Assembly (NCBI RefSeq): GCF_000626635.1
Contig: NZ_CP007451.1
Span: 3,702,501-3,766,500 of the forward strand
Source: Draconibacterium orientale
GTDB lineage: Bacteria > Bacteroidota > Bacteroidia > Bacteroidales > Prolixibacteraceae
Direction of reading: 5' to 3'
Length of the DNA: 64,000 bases
Part shown: one piece after another, positions 18,764 through 28,100 of the stretch
Position numbering within the stretch: the stretch's first letter is position 1
How the letters are laid out: each line of letters begins with the position of its first letter
Translations under genes and position numbers: made by a program
The notes under the pieces: model-generated
The model's input: only the letters and a program-made list of their open reading frames with translations
Told to the model about the DNA's origin: nothing
Database searches by the model: none

Positions 18764-21700
18764 CTAATTTTTAAGATCATTCATATATGCCGAAGGTGTT
18801 TTTCCAAATTGCTTTTTGAAACTTTGCGTAAAGTATGAATGTGAGTTAAACCCAACTGCATATCCTATTTCATCAATATTATAACTGCCATCCTTCATTA
18901 GTTGGATGGCTTTTTTTAGTCGCACATAGCGGATAAACTCCGTACTCGATTGGTTGGTAAGAGCGGTAATTTTGCGGTGTAGCGAACTTCGGCTGATATT
19001 CAATTCCGCAGCCAGCATTTCAACACTAAATGCCGGATCCTGCATCCGTTTTTCGATGATGCGGATTGCTTTGTTTACCAGGTTTTTATCTGCCGGCATC
19101 AGCGTGGTATTGTCTTCCCATTCCTGCTGCGATTTCACAAATGTTTCCTGTAATTTTTTGCGCGAATCCAAAAGGTTTTTCACCTGAGCTTTTAAAAGTT
19201 TTTCATCGAAAGGCTTGGTAATATAAGCATCGGCACCGGTTTGCAAACCGCTGATATGCTTATCGGTTTCTGACAGGGCAGTAAGTAAAATTACCGGAAT
19301 ATGGCTGGTTTGGATGTCTTCTTTTAGTTTCGAGCAGAACTCAAAACCATCCTGCACAGGCATCATCACATCGGAAATTACTAGGTCGGGCGAAAACTCG
19401 GAAGCAATTTTAAATCCCTGACTCCCATTGGAAGCAACCAGTGTCCTGTATTCTTTCTGAAATATATTTCGAATGAATTTTTGCATCTCCAAATGATCTT
19501 CTACAATCAAAATGGTATGACTTGGTGTTTTTGTTTCTTCGATAACTTCCGGTTGGGTATTGGTCTCATTCATGTTTTTTACTGTCACAAAATTGTCTTG
19601 TTTTACCGGCGTTTTAAGCGGCAATATCAGGCTAAAACGTGTTCCTTTGCCCGGAGCTGATTCAACATATATTGCGCCTCCATGCATAGCAGCATATTCC
19701 TTGCATAAATGCAATCCTATTCCGGTGCCCTGTGGCATTGACCTTGCTCCCTGGTGGAAACGGTTAAAAATTAGCGGAATCTCATCCTGGCTCATCCCAG
19801 GGCCATTGTCTTCCACCCTTATTTCAATTCCTCCCTCATCAAAACGTTTAACGGTTGAATAGCCTGTTTTAATAAGTTTATTTACGTTATTGTGCTGATG
19901 CAGGCTTACCGAAATTCGCCCGCCATCGGTAGTATATTTAAAAGCGTTCGAAAGAAAATTAAAAATAATCTTCTCGTATTTTTCTTCATCAAGTTGATGA
20001 AATAATTCCGAAACAGGTGTCTGAAAACTAAAATCGATTTGTTTGTCTTTTGCATAAACCTTAAAAAAATCGCAGATGTTTGATGTTAATTTGATAAGGT
20101 CGACATTGTCAGGATTAAAGGTTGATTTTCCGAGTTCTATTTTTCTAAAATCGATAATCTGGTTAATCAATTGATTTAAGCGCTCGGCATTCCTTTTTAT
20201 CATGTTCAGGTGATCATCGGTATCCGAATCAAAACGGTTTTGATTCAACAGATGGTCCAGTGGCGATAAAATCAAGGTGAGTGGAGTTTTAAATTCATGC
20301 GAGATATTGGTAAACAATTTCATTTTTGCCTGGTGTAATTCTTCCTCCTTCTCGTTTTTAACACGTTCAATAAGCAGATCGTTTTTAAGCTTCTGCCGGG
20401 TTGCTATTTCTCTCAATATAAAAAACGCAGCACTTACCAGGGCCAAAAAATAAACCAGAAATGCCCATCCGGTTAACCAGAAAGGCGGACGAATATTAAT
20501 TCCCAATTTCGTAATTTTCGAACTCCACACACCATCATTATTGGATGCACTAAGTTCGAGTGTGTAGTTGCCCGGAGGAATTTTTGTAAAAGTCGCTTTT
20601 CCCTCGGTACCTGCATTTATCCACTGATCGTTATAATTTACCAGCCTGTATTTAAAATGATTTCGTTTAGGAAGTATATAGTTGGTTGCGATAAACTCAA
20701 ACGATAATGAATTATCATTATACGGCAAGGTGATTTCTGAAAGTGTGGTTATATTATCAAATTTTGTTTTTTCATAATCTTCAATCGGTTTATTATTGAT
20801 CAACATCTCAGAAATCTGCGCTTCTGGCTCAAACAAGTTGAGTCCGATATTGGCCGGATCAATCAAATTGTATCCATTTGCACCTCCGAAAAAGAACAGT
20901 CCGTTTGAGGATTTAAACGAGGCTCCCGGGTTAAACTGGTTTCCTTGCAAGCCATCGTCTTCATTAAAAATCCGAATTTTACTGGTGCTAGGATCGTAGC
21001 ATGAAATCCCACTTTCGGTGGAGAACCACATTAAATTCTGCTCGTCTTCCAGAATGCCATATACATTGTATCCCGAAAGTCCTTCTTTTGTTGACACGTT
21101 AAACATTTTTCCGGTGCTTGGTTCATAACAATCGACACCTCCACCACCTGTTCCAATCCAGATTTTTCCATTGTGGTCTTCTGCTAACGAAAAAACTTCA
21201 TTGTTGCTTAAACTATCACCCTTTTCGGTTTGTAAAAATCGCTGAAATTTAGTACTTCCTTTCGGCAGATAATTAAGGCCGTAGTTTGTTCCTACCCAAA
21301 TTCCACCGTAACTGTCAATCAATAGACAACGGGCGGTATTTGATGTGAGGGAGCCGGAATTGTTATGGCGAACCGTGATCTGCTTTTGTTCGAAATCATA
21401 AAAAAGCAGTCCGTGGCTAAAACTTGCTAACCATAATCCATCATCGGTTGGACAAATGTCGTAAACATGAACACGCTGGCTGTTAAGAATATTTAGCGAC
21501 TCAAATTTTTGTGTTTGTTGATTAAAACGCAATAAGCCTTTGGAAAAGGTTCCTATCCACAATCGATTCTGATGATCAACTGCCAGGCATTTTATATTAG
21601 AAGTACCCACCATTTCTTCCGGCAATTGGAAGTGTGCCATTTTCAGGCTTTTGGGATCAAGCGAACTGAGTCCGCCATTTTCACTGCCAATCCAAATATT

Positions 21701-22786
21701 TCCGTGTTTATCTTCGGCAAACGAACTTACCACATCGGGCACTTCCGTTGAAAGAGGGGCCACATGCTTAATATGTAAGAAATGATTTTCGTTTTTGTTA
21801 TAGTAACATAGCCCTCCGGACCACGTTCCAATCCAAACACCATGTTGCGTATCGTTAAATAAGGCATAAATACTATTTGACGGTAGTTTGTTATATTCAT
21901 TTTTCCGGATAACCTGGTTGCCCTTGTTCGAAATCAGCACAATACCATTATAAGTTGCCAGCCAAATTTGTCCCTGATCGTCTTTTAAAATTTGCCTGAC
22001 ACGGTTGTGCGGGATATAGTTGTTATCGGTTTGGTTTTGGTCGAAATGATCAATGATGGTGCCATTTCCGTTGATATGATCAGCACCTCCCCAATCGTAC
22101 CCAACCCACAGTGTATTATTGTCGGTACACAAGGTAAGTACGGCTTCTGTGCGGTGCCTGCACAAAAGTTTAAGCGTGTCGTATGGAGCTTCACTTTTAT
22201 AGATATATCCGTGCCCGGTACCTATATACAGGTTGTTCTGGTCGTCGAAAGTTATGGCTGTCAGGTTATCATTATTCTTAAAAGTAAAAGGAAGTATATG
22301 GATTTCATTATTATTCTGATTATCGAAAACTCCAATATGCGCATAAAACAGTGCGAATAGCTGCCCTTGCTTATTTTCGATCAATTTTCGTATGGTAGAG
22401 ATTGATTTTGTTTCGGGAGAAACGGTATAATTAATTTCGGAAAACTGGTGCGTTTTATAATTGAAAAGCAATGTTTGTTCACGCGCTACTACCCATAATT
22501 TTCCATCCGAAGATGTGAGAATATCCTGTATATCATCATCGCTCAGACTATTATTGGTCTCCATTATGTGCTTTTTGATGTCTTTGCTGTCGTATCTGAA
22601 CAGGCCATGCTCCGTTCCAAACCAAATACATCCTATGGAATCCTGAGTAATTGTGCGAATAGCGCCGTAAGTAAAGCCTCCGTTAGGTGATACCTGCCGA
22701 AATAAAATAGGGTTATTCTGGCTAATTCCGTAAAACGGAACCAGAACAAAAATAATAAAAATTGACAGCAGATTTTGTTTCAACAT
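18764..22786 (-). CDS. Hybrid two-component system sensor/regulator (HTCS) for PUL 1
   Basis: A protein of 1340 residues combining sensor and DNA-binding output. The start at 22786 gives a normal signal peptide (LLSIFIIFVLVPFYG); an in-frame ATG at 22816 adds ten residues without benefit. The order is reg_prop beta-propeller repeats (about 25-690, recurrent IWIGT/LWIGT), a Y_Y_Y domain (about 700-765), a transmembrane helix (about 770-792), HisKA with His 830 in NISHEFKTPL, HATPase (GPGMSQDEIPLIFNRF, GTGIGLHLCK), a receiver domain with Asp 1139 in VISDVMMP, and an AraC-type HTH (about 1240-1335). Such proteins bind a periplasmic oligosaccharide and activate the adjacent PUL. Confidence 0.96.
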   Translation of the reverse strand: MLKQNLLSIFIIFVLVPFYGISQNNPILFRQVSPNGGFTYGAIRTITQDSIGCIWFGTEHGLFRYDSKDIKKHIMETNNSLSDDDIQDILTSSDGKLWVVAREQTLLFNYKTHQFSEINYTVSPETKSISTIRKLIENKQGQLFALFYAHIGVFDNQNNNEIHILPFTFKNNDNLTAITFDDQNNLYIGTGHGYIYKSEAPYDTLKLLCRHRTEAVLTLCTDNNTLWVGYDWGGADHINGNGTIIDHFDQNQTDNNYIPHNRVRQILKDDQGQIWLATYNGIVLISNKGNQVIRKNEYNKLPSNSIYALFNDTQHGVWIGTWSGGLCYYNKNENHFLHIKHVAPLSTEVPDVVSSFAEDKHGNIWIGSENGGLSSLDPKSLKMAHFQLPEEMVGTSNIKCLAVDHQNRLWIGTFSKGLLRFNQQTQKFESLNILNSQRVHVYDICPTDDGLWLASFSHGLLFYDFEQKQITVRHNNSGSLTSNTARCLLIDSYGGIWVGTNYGLNYLPKGSTKFQRFLQTEKGDSLSNNEVFSLAEDHNGKIWIGTGGGGVDCYEPSTGKMFNVSTKEGLSGYNVYGILEDEQNLMWFSTESGISCYDPSTSKIRIFNEDDGLQGNQFNPGASFKSSNGLFFFGGANGYNLIDPANIGLNLFEPEAQISEMLINNKPIEDYEKTKFDNITTLSEITLPYNDNSLSFEFIATNYILPKRNHFKYRLVNYNDQWINAGTEGKATFTKIPPGNYTLELSASNNDGVWSSKITKLGINIRPPFWLTGWAFLVYFLALVSAAFFILREIATRQKLKNDLLIERVKNEKEEELHQAKMKLFTNISHEFKTPLTLILSPLDHLLNQNRFDSDTDDHLNMIKRNAERLNQLINQIIDFRKIELGKSTFNPDNVDLIKLTSNICDFFKVYAKDKQIDFSFQTPVSELFHQLDEEKYEKIIFNFLSNAFKYTTDGGRISVSLHQHNNVNKLIKTGYSTVKRFDEGGIEIRVEDNGPGMSQDEIPLIFNRFHQGARSMPQGTGIGLHLCKEYAAMHGGAIYVESAPGKGTRFSLILPLKTPVKQDNFVTVKNMNETNTQPEVIEETKTPSHTILIVEDHLEMQKFIRNIFQKEYRTLVASNGSQGFKIASEFSPDLVISDVMMPVQDGFEFCSKLKEDIQTSHIPVILLTALSETDKHISGLQTGADAYITKPFDEKLLKAQVKNLLDSRKKLQETFVKSQQEWEDNTTLMPADKNLVNKAIRIIEKRMQDPAFSVEMLAAELNISRSSLHRKITALTNQSSTEFIRYVRLKKAIQLMKDGSYNIDEIGYAVGFNSHSYFTQSFKKQFGKTPSAYMNDLKN

Positions 22787-22813
22787 GATATTTTCCCAAG
22801 AAAGGTTGACAGC

Positions 22814-22821
22814 CAAAAATA
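22814..22821 (-). promoter_or_regulatory. Candidate -7 element for the hybrid regulator
   Basis: On the minus strand this reads TATTTTTG, an exact TAnnTTTG, 27 bases before the chosen HTCS start codon. Its position also supports the start at 22786, because the alternative start at 22816 would lie inside the promoter. No clear -33 element is seen. Confidence 0.5.
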
Positions 22822-22848
22822 GAAAAATTTTATCATTTCCGGTTCTGT

Positions 22849-22861
22849 GGTGTAATACACC
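22849..22861. promoter_or_regulatory. 13-bp palindrome upstream of the HTCS promoter
   Basis: GGTGTAATACACC is a perfect six-base inverted repeat around one base. It lies 27 to 47 bases upstream of the -7 element of the HTCS on the minus strand, a typical operator position. The one-base centre argues against an RNA hairpin. Confidence 0.4.
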
Positions 22862-23338
22862 TTTTTATGCTTCTTCTTACCTTCTAATTTTAATATATGA
22901 ACTTCTGGCGAGTATTGAAATTAGTGTTATTTTTATCTGTAACCGAATACGCTAGTCCTTTGCTAAAATGCAAAAAGATACAACTTGATAGAGATTTTGG
23001 AGAAAATCCTTTTAATTTTGAACAACTAGCTTGGGAAGCAGAGGATGTGTTGAATTTAATACCATTTGTCTGTCATTTAATAAATGAGTTACTTGTTACA
23101 AAAAGGTTTATCTGTATTGATTCCAAGTTATTGCTGAAACTAATTAAATGGATAAGATGTTATTATCTGTATTTTTATGCCGGAGAATTTATCACATCTT
23201 TATGCATTATGGAAAGTCGATAGTTGATTGAAATAATTAAATATCAAGTGACAAAGTATCTCATTAGTATAGACACTCCATCTGGCATAGTGAGTTGTTG
23301 GGAAATAGTTATTTAGGATTTGGATTTTAACAGGGAGT
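22862..23338 (+). other. AT-rich intergenic region between HTCS and sigma factor
   Basis: Holds only one open frame, 22897-23223 (108 codons). It has no recognisable domain, no convincing ribosome-binding context and a composition like the surrounding noncoding DNA, so I do not call it a gene. A near-match to the -7 consensus (TAGGATTTG, one base too long) lies at 23314-23322, shortly before the sigma-factor start. Confidence 0.4.
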
Positions 23339-23917
23339 ATGTCGAAACATATTTTATCATTAGTAGAGGGGAACAAGGAGTATTTCAGGAATATTTTTAA
23401 CGAATATTTCCAGCCATTATGCCATTTAAGTATACATTACCTCAATGATGAGGAGGAAGCGAAAGAAATCGTTCAGGATGCATTTTTGAAGCTTTGGGAA
23501 AAAAGAGAAGAATTGAATCCCGATTCCAATCTTAAGAATTTTTTGTTCACTCTTGTGAAGAATAATTGTCTCAACATCATAAAACGACGACAGGTAGTGC
23601 TAAAACATCACGAGAAAATAAAATGGATGGAAATGCATTACCAATACGAAAGCCTTTTTCGAATTGACGACAACTATCTAAATTTTGAAGAACTAAAGGA
23701 CAAAATTGAACAGGCAATTGAAAAACTGCCCAAAAACTGCCGACTTGTTTTTGAAATGAGCCGTTTCGAGGAACTTAAAAACCGAGAAATTGCAGAACAA
23801 TTAGGCATCTCGCAAAAAACCGTTGAAGCACACCTGACCAAAGCTTTAAAAATTCTGCGAAAGGAACTCAAGGATTACCTTCCGGTAATTGTCCTATTCT
23901 CCAATTTTCTGAATTAA
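23339..23917 (+). CDS. ECF-type RNA polymerase sigma factor (first SusC/D regulator)
   Basis: A protein of 192 residues with sigma-70 region 2 at about 15-65 (EEEAKEIVQDAFLKLWEKRE) and region 4 at about 125-180 (KLPKNCRLVFEMSRFEELKNREIAEQLGISQKTVEAHL). The length and layout are those of Bacteroidota ECF sigma factors paired with FecR. It sits 89 bases before a FecR-like anti-sigma gene, followed by an STN-bearing SusC. By the known mechanism, substrate binding by the SusC releases this sigma factor from its anti-sigma partner to transcribe the SusC/SusD operon. Confidence 0.95.
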   Translation: MSKHILSLVEGNKEYFRNIFNEYFQPLCHLSIHYLNDEEEAKEIVQDAFLKLWEKREELNPDSNLKNFLFTLVKNNCLNIIKRRQVVLKHHEKIKWMEMHYQYESLFRIDDNYLNFEELKDKIEQAIEKLPKNCRLVFEMSRFEELKNREIAEQLGISQKTVEAHLTKALKILRKELKDYLPVIVLFSNFLN

Positions 23918-24006
23918 ACGTCAGATTTAATCATTAAAATTCATTTTTTAATTTTTTTTATAAGGGTATATCAATACCTGGTTGTTAATTATTAAACACC
24001 TTGGAA

Positions 24007-24999
24007 ATGAAGGAAGAATTATTGTTGCATATTTTAACCGGAGAGGCAAGCCCAGATGAAAAAAAGCAATTTTACAGTCATCTTGCCGAAAGCAAAGAGA
24101 ATGAAGAGTTGTATTTTCAGGTAAAAAGCCTTTGGTTAAGAACTTCGATGAAACATACCCGGATAGATACAAATTCGGAATTCAACAGGTTGTGGGAGAA
24201 AATAACCGAACAGAAAAGAACGAGGATAATATCTCTGATAAGCAAGTTCGCACGTTATGCAGCTATTCTTGTTTTTGTTTTAACACTTGGCGGTGTAATC
24301 GGATATTTTATAAATAACAACAATCCCGGGGTAAGCTATTCTGGTGTACAAAAATACACAGCAATGCGTGGAAGCGTTAGTGTTGTAGAACTGGACGACG
24401 GGACAAAGATCTGGCTGAATTCAGAGTCGGAATTATCCTATTATCAGGATGCGGAGAAAATGCAACGTTGTGCCGATTTAAAAGGTGAAGCCTTTTTCGA
24501 GATCGCACATAACGAAGAAATGCCTTTTGTGGTAAATGTTGGAAATATTATCGTTCGCGATTTGGGTACCGTTTTTAATATAAAAGCTTACGCCGAAGAT
24601 AACATTGTTGAAACCTCTCTTGTTGAAGGGAAAGCCGAAATTTTAAGTTCGGGGAGCAAGCAGTTACTTGAATTGAATCCCGGAGAAAGTGCTCTGTATT
24701 TTACCAATGAGAATAGAATTGAAGTACGGTCAATCGAAAATAATGTGCTTTCGGCATGGCGCGATGGTAAATTTGTAATCCGCAACGAACGCCTTGAAGA
24801 TATTTGTAAGGAACTGGGACGCTGGTATGGAGTTGAATTTCAATTTGAAAACAAGGAGCTGTTGGATTACCGGTTTACCGGAAACATAAAAAAATCGACT
24901 ACAGTACAACATGTGTTGAAGGTGCTAAAAACAAGTTCCGGATTTAATTACCGCATAATAGAAAACATCGAAAAACCCGATTTAATAATAGTTTATTAG
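24007..24999 (+). CDS. FecR-type anti-sigma factor (first locus)
   Basis: A protein of 330 residues; ATG 24007 is preferred to a TTG at 24001. The cytoplasmic N-terminal part (about 1-75) would hold the sigma factor. A single transmembrane helix follows (about 78-98, YAAILVFVLTLGGVIGYFI), then a periplasmic FecR domain with TAMRGSVSVVELDDGTKIWLNSESEL and VGNIIVRDLGTVFNIKAY. The C-terminal DUF4974-type domain (about 250-330) contains RLEDICKELGRWYGVEFQF and FTGNIKKSTTVQHVLKVL and is expected to contact the STN domain of the SusC encoded next. Confidence 0.94.
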   Translation: MKEELLLHILTGEASPDEKKQFYSHLAESKENEELYFQVKSLWLRTSMKHTRIDTNSEFNRLWEKITEQKRTRIISLISKFARYAAILVFVLTLGGVIGYFINNNNPGVSYSGVQKYTAMRGSVSVVELDDGTKIWLNSESELSYYQDAEKMQRCADLKGEAFFEIAHNEEMPFVVNVGNIIVRDLGTVFNIKAYAEDNIVETSLVEGKAEILSSGSKQLLELNPGESALYFTNENRIEVRSIENNVLSAWRDGKFVIRNERLEDICKELGRWYGVEFQFENKELLDYRFTGNIKKSTTVQHVLKVLKTSSGFNYRIIENIEKPDLIIVY

Positions 25000-25071
25000 T
25001 TAGGAGAGAAAAGGAGACAGGTATTAATTAAAACAGATTTGCCTATGAAATAAACCTAAGAAAATAACATT

Positions 25072-25100
25072 AAAAAAACCGGGACAAATAAATCTCCCGG
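25072..25100 (-). terminator. Minus-strand intrinsic terminator of the predicted antisense RNA
   Basis: CCGGGA (25079-25084) pairs with TCCCGG (25095-25100) around ten bases. Read on the minus strand, the stem is followed at once by seven T. On the plus strand the nearest T-run (25106-25110) is five bases away, so any termination of fecR transcripts would be weaker. Confidence 0.65.
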
Positions 25101-25121
25101 CTCCGTTTTTGAAATCTTTAT

Positions 25122-25149
25122 GGTTCAGATAATTGGCCTTATCTGAACC
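25122..25149. repeat. 11-bp perfect inverted repeat before susC
   Basis: GGTTCAGATAA (25122-25132) is perfectly complementary to TTATCTGAACC (25139-25149) around TTGGCC. It would form a stable hairpin both in the susC leader and in the predicted antisense RNA, giving complementary loops suited to a kissing contact. Confidence 0.7.
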
Positions 25150-25169
25150 TCGTTATAACAAAATCAAAT

Positions 25170-25177
25170 CAAAAGTA
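25170..25177 (-). promoter_or_regulatory. Candidate antisense promoter overlapping the susC start codon
   Basis: The plus strand reads CAAAAGTA, that is TACTTTTG on the minus strand, an exact TAnnTTTG. Its last base is the A of the susC ATG. The same register occurs at 43450-43457. Confidence 0.55.
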
Positions 25178-28100
25178 TGAAGAAAAAACGATTTTTCCCA
25201 TTCGTAAATGTGTCTGGGATAATGAAATTATTATTAGTGATGAAACTAACCGGCTTATTCTTATTGATTTCAGTACTATCTATTGCAGGTAATAGCTACG
25301 CGCAGAATATGCAATTTGATCTAAATGTAAAGGATGCATCTATTGTCCAGGTTTTAGAGAAAATTGAAGAAGTAACTGAATTCGGTTTTCTGTTTAAAAC
25401 TGACCAACTGGATACCGAAACTCGTTATTCGTTAAACCTGAAAAGCGTTAAGATAGATAAAGTTATGGATGAAGTTCTGGATAAAGAGCTCTATTCATAT
25501 AAAATTATGGACAAAATCATTGTTGTCTCGAAACAGGAATCCAACAACAATATCGATCAAAACCAAAAAGAATTTCGAGGTAAGGTAACAGATTCTAACG
25601 GAGCACCGCTTCCTGGTGTTACTGTTTTAATTAAAGGGACCACAACCGGAACAACTACGAATATGGATGGTGAGTTTGTTCTGAAAAACGGAGCAGATGA
25701 AGGAGTTGTGCTTCAATTCTCGTTTATTGGAATGAAAACACAGGAAATCGTTCCTGGCGATAAAACAGAGCTTACTGTTGTGATGGAAGAGGATGCTATT
25801 GGCCTCGAAGAAGTTGTTGCGATTGGATATGGTGTTCAGAAAAAAAGTGTGGTAACGGCAGCAATAAGCCGCATAACCACTGACGAGCTTAATATTGAAA
25901 AGCCAACAAACGTACAAAACGCGATGAAGGGAAAAATTTCCGGTGTACAGATCACATCCAATTCTGGGCAACCGGGAAGTAATTCGAAAATATACATACG
26001 CGGAGTTGGAACGGTTAACGATGCAAGTCCGTTGTATGTAATTGACGGTATGCCATCTTCAAACGGGATCAATTATCTGAATCCGTCTGATATTGCATCA
26101 ATCGAGATACTGAAAGATGCCGCATCTGCTGCAATTTACGGAGCACGTGGTGCTAACGGGGTAGTTCTTGTGACCACTAAAAGCGGAAAAACAAATCAGA
26201 AAGCTGTTTTCAGCTACGAATACTCTTATGGATTCCAGAATCCTGAAAAAGAGACCAATTTGCTTGGCAGCAGCGACTATCAAATGCTCATGAATGAAAT
26301 GGGTAAAAATTCAGGACGGGGAGATGACTTTTATTTTCCAACGGCATCTGATGTAAATACTAAGTGGCAGGATGTTTTAACATACGATAATGCACCAATA
26401 CAGAACCATAAAATGTCGCTTTCGGGCGGAACAGAAAAGAGCACCTATTATGCCTCTTTCAGTATTTTGGACCAGAGCGGTATTTTTGCAAAAGGATATT
26501 CTGATTTCGAACGTTACAATGCACGTTTGAATGTTAGCAACGTGTTGGTGGATACCGAAGAGCGCCACTGGCTAAACAAAATTGTTTTCGGTGCGAAAAC
26601 TAGTTATACTTATTCAAAAACCAAGGGTAGTAGCATTGGAAACAGTGAAGCAGGTGGTATTATAGCATCGATGAATATGTTGCCACCAACCGAACCGGTT
26701 TATCAAACCAATCCGGCTCAAATCGAAATGTATAAAACGATTTATCCCAACTATCTGAGTTCGCCCGACGGGCAGGTGTACAACATAATCAACATGCGGG
26801 AAATAGTGAATCCTCTTGCTGCTTTACAAGCACGCAACAATTCACTTAACGAACCACAGATTTTTAATGCCAATTTAGATCTTACATTTACATTACTACC
26901 CGACCTTATTTATAAAACCACTGCAGATTTCGAATGGTCGACTGGAGCAAGCAGGGGATATACGCCGAAATACGACCTGAATACAGATCAGAAGAACGTT
27001 GATGCATATGTATGGAATTCGCTAAGCCGGGGTAAAGTTTGGCAATGGGAGAATACGCTGAACTATACGAAGAGTATTGGTAAAAACAACTTTGTTCTGC
27101 TTGCCGGTACATCAATTCAATCAGGTTTCTGGCAATGGATGAACGGTACCCGTTATGATCCGATTGACTTGAGCCTTGATAAAGCTTTCCTTGATATTTC
27201 GGGAGCCTCGGCAGGTGATTCGCGCGATCGTGTAAGTGGAAGTGCCTCAGATAGTAAGATGCAATCGTTTTTCGGAAGGTTGAGTTATAACTACGATGAA
27301 AAATATATGCTGGAAACCACAGTCCGTCGCGATGGTTCGTCGAACTTTGGTCCGAATCATAAATACGGTACATTTCCATCGGTTTCTGCCGGATGGGTTA
27401 TTTCAAGAGAGGATTTTATGCAGAATACTTCTTCATGGCTCAACTTTGCAAAACTTCGTTTAAGCTGGGGACAGAATGGTAACGATCGTATCGGTGCATT
27501 CGGATATACCACGACTATCGTAACAGGAAACTATCGTGCTGTTATTGACAATGTTATTATGCAGGGGGCAAAACCAAGCGGATATTCCAATCCTGACCTA
27601 AAATGGGAAACATCGGAACAAACAGATTTAGGGATTGACCTCAGGTTTCTTAACAGTTCACTGAGTATAACAGCAGACTATTTCAACAAAAAGACGAAAG
27701 ACATGCTTTTTGATCTTCCTTTACCTGATTATGCTGGTTATGCATCAATAAAAACGAATACAGGAACGGTAAGTAATAAAGGTATTGAAATGGATGCATC
27801 GTACAGGTTTAATATTGGTAAAGCCAATTTCGGAGTTGCAGCAAATGCATCGTATGTTAAAAATGAAGTTATCGATCAGGGCGATTCGAACGTTCCTGTA
27901 TCGATAGATGGTATTGGCGGTGGTCTTGGCGGTTCAGTAACATGGCGTGCCAACGGCTATCCATACGGATTTTACTATGGATATGAATCGGATGGTATAT
28001 ACCAGAATCAGGCAGAAGTTGATGCCGCGATTCAGGAAAACGCTGTTGTTGGAGGCATACGCTGGAAAGACACTGATGATAATGGGCATATCGATGGTGG

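Larger units (their letters stand above)
25072..25164 (-). ncRNA. Predicted cis-antisense RNA between fecR and susC (DonS-like)
   Basis: Predicted from structure alone. On the minus strand an exact -7 box (TACTTTTG, 25177-25170) ends on the A of the susC start codon. It is followed by about 93 transcribed bases with two hairpins: an 11-bp perfect stem at 25122-25149 and a terminator stem at 25079-25100 running into seven T (25078-25072). DonS-type antisense RNAs of ECF-regulated Bacteroides PULs lie in this same position and repress the susC-like gene. The same layout recurs at the second sigma/FecR locus (43375-43444). Ends are approximate. Confidence 0.6.

Noticed and set aside
22897-23223. 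108-codon open frame between HTCS and sigma factor
   Set aside because: AT-rich with no recognisable family or motif; it looks like chance in a regulatory gap. It cannot be fully excluded.
25079-25100. Plus-strand terminator of the first fecR gene
   Set aside because: The T-run on the plus strand is separated from the stem by five bases, whereas the minus strand has seven T directly after it, so the leftward reading is stronger.
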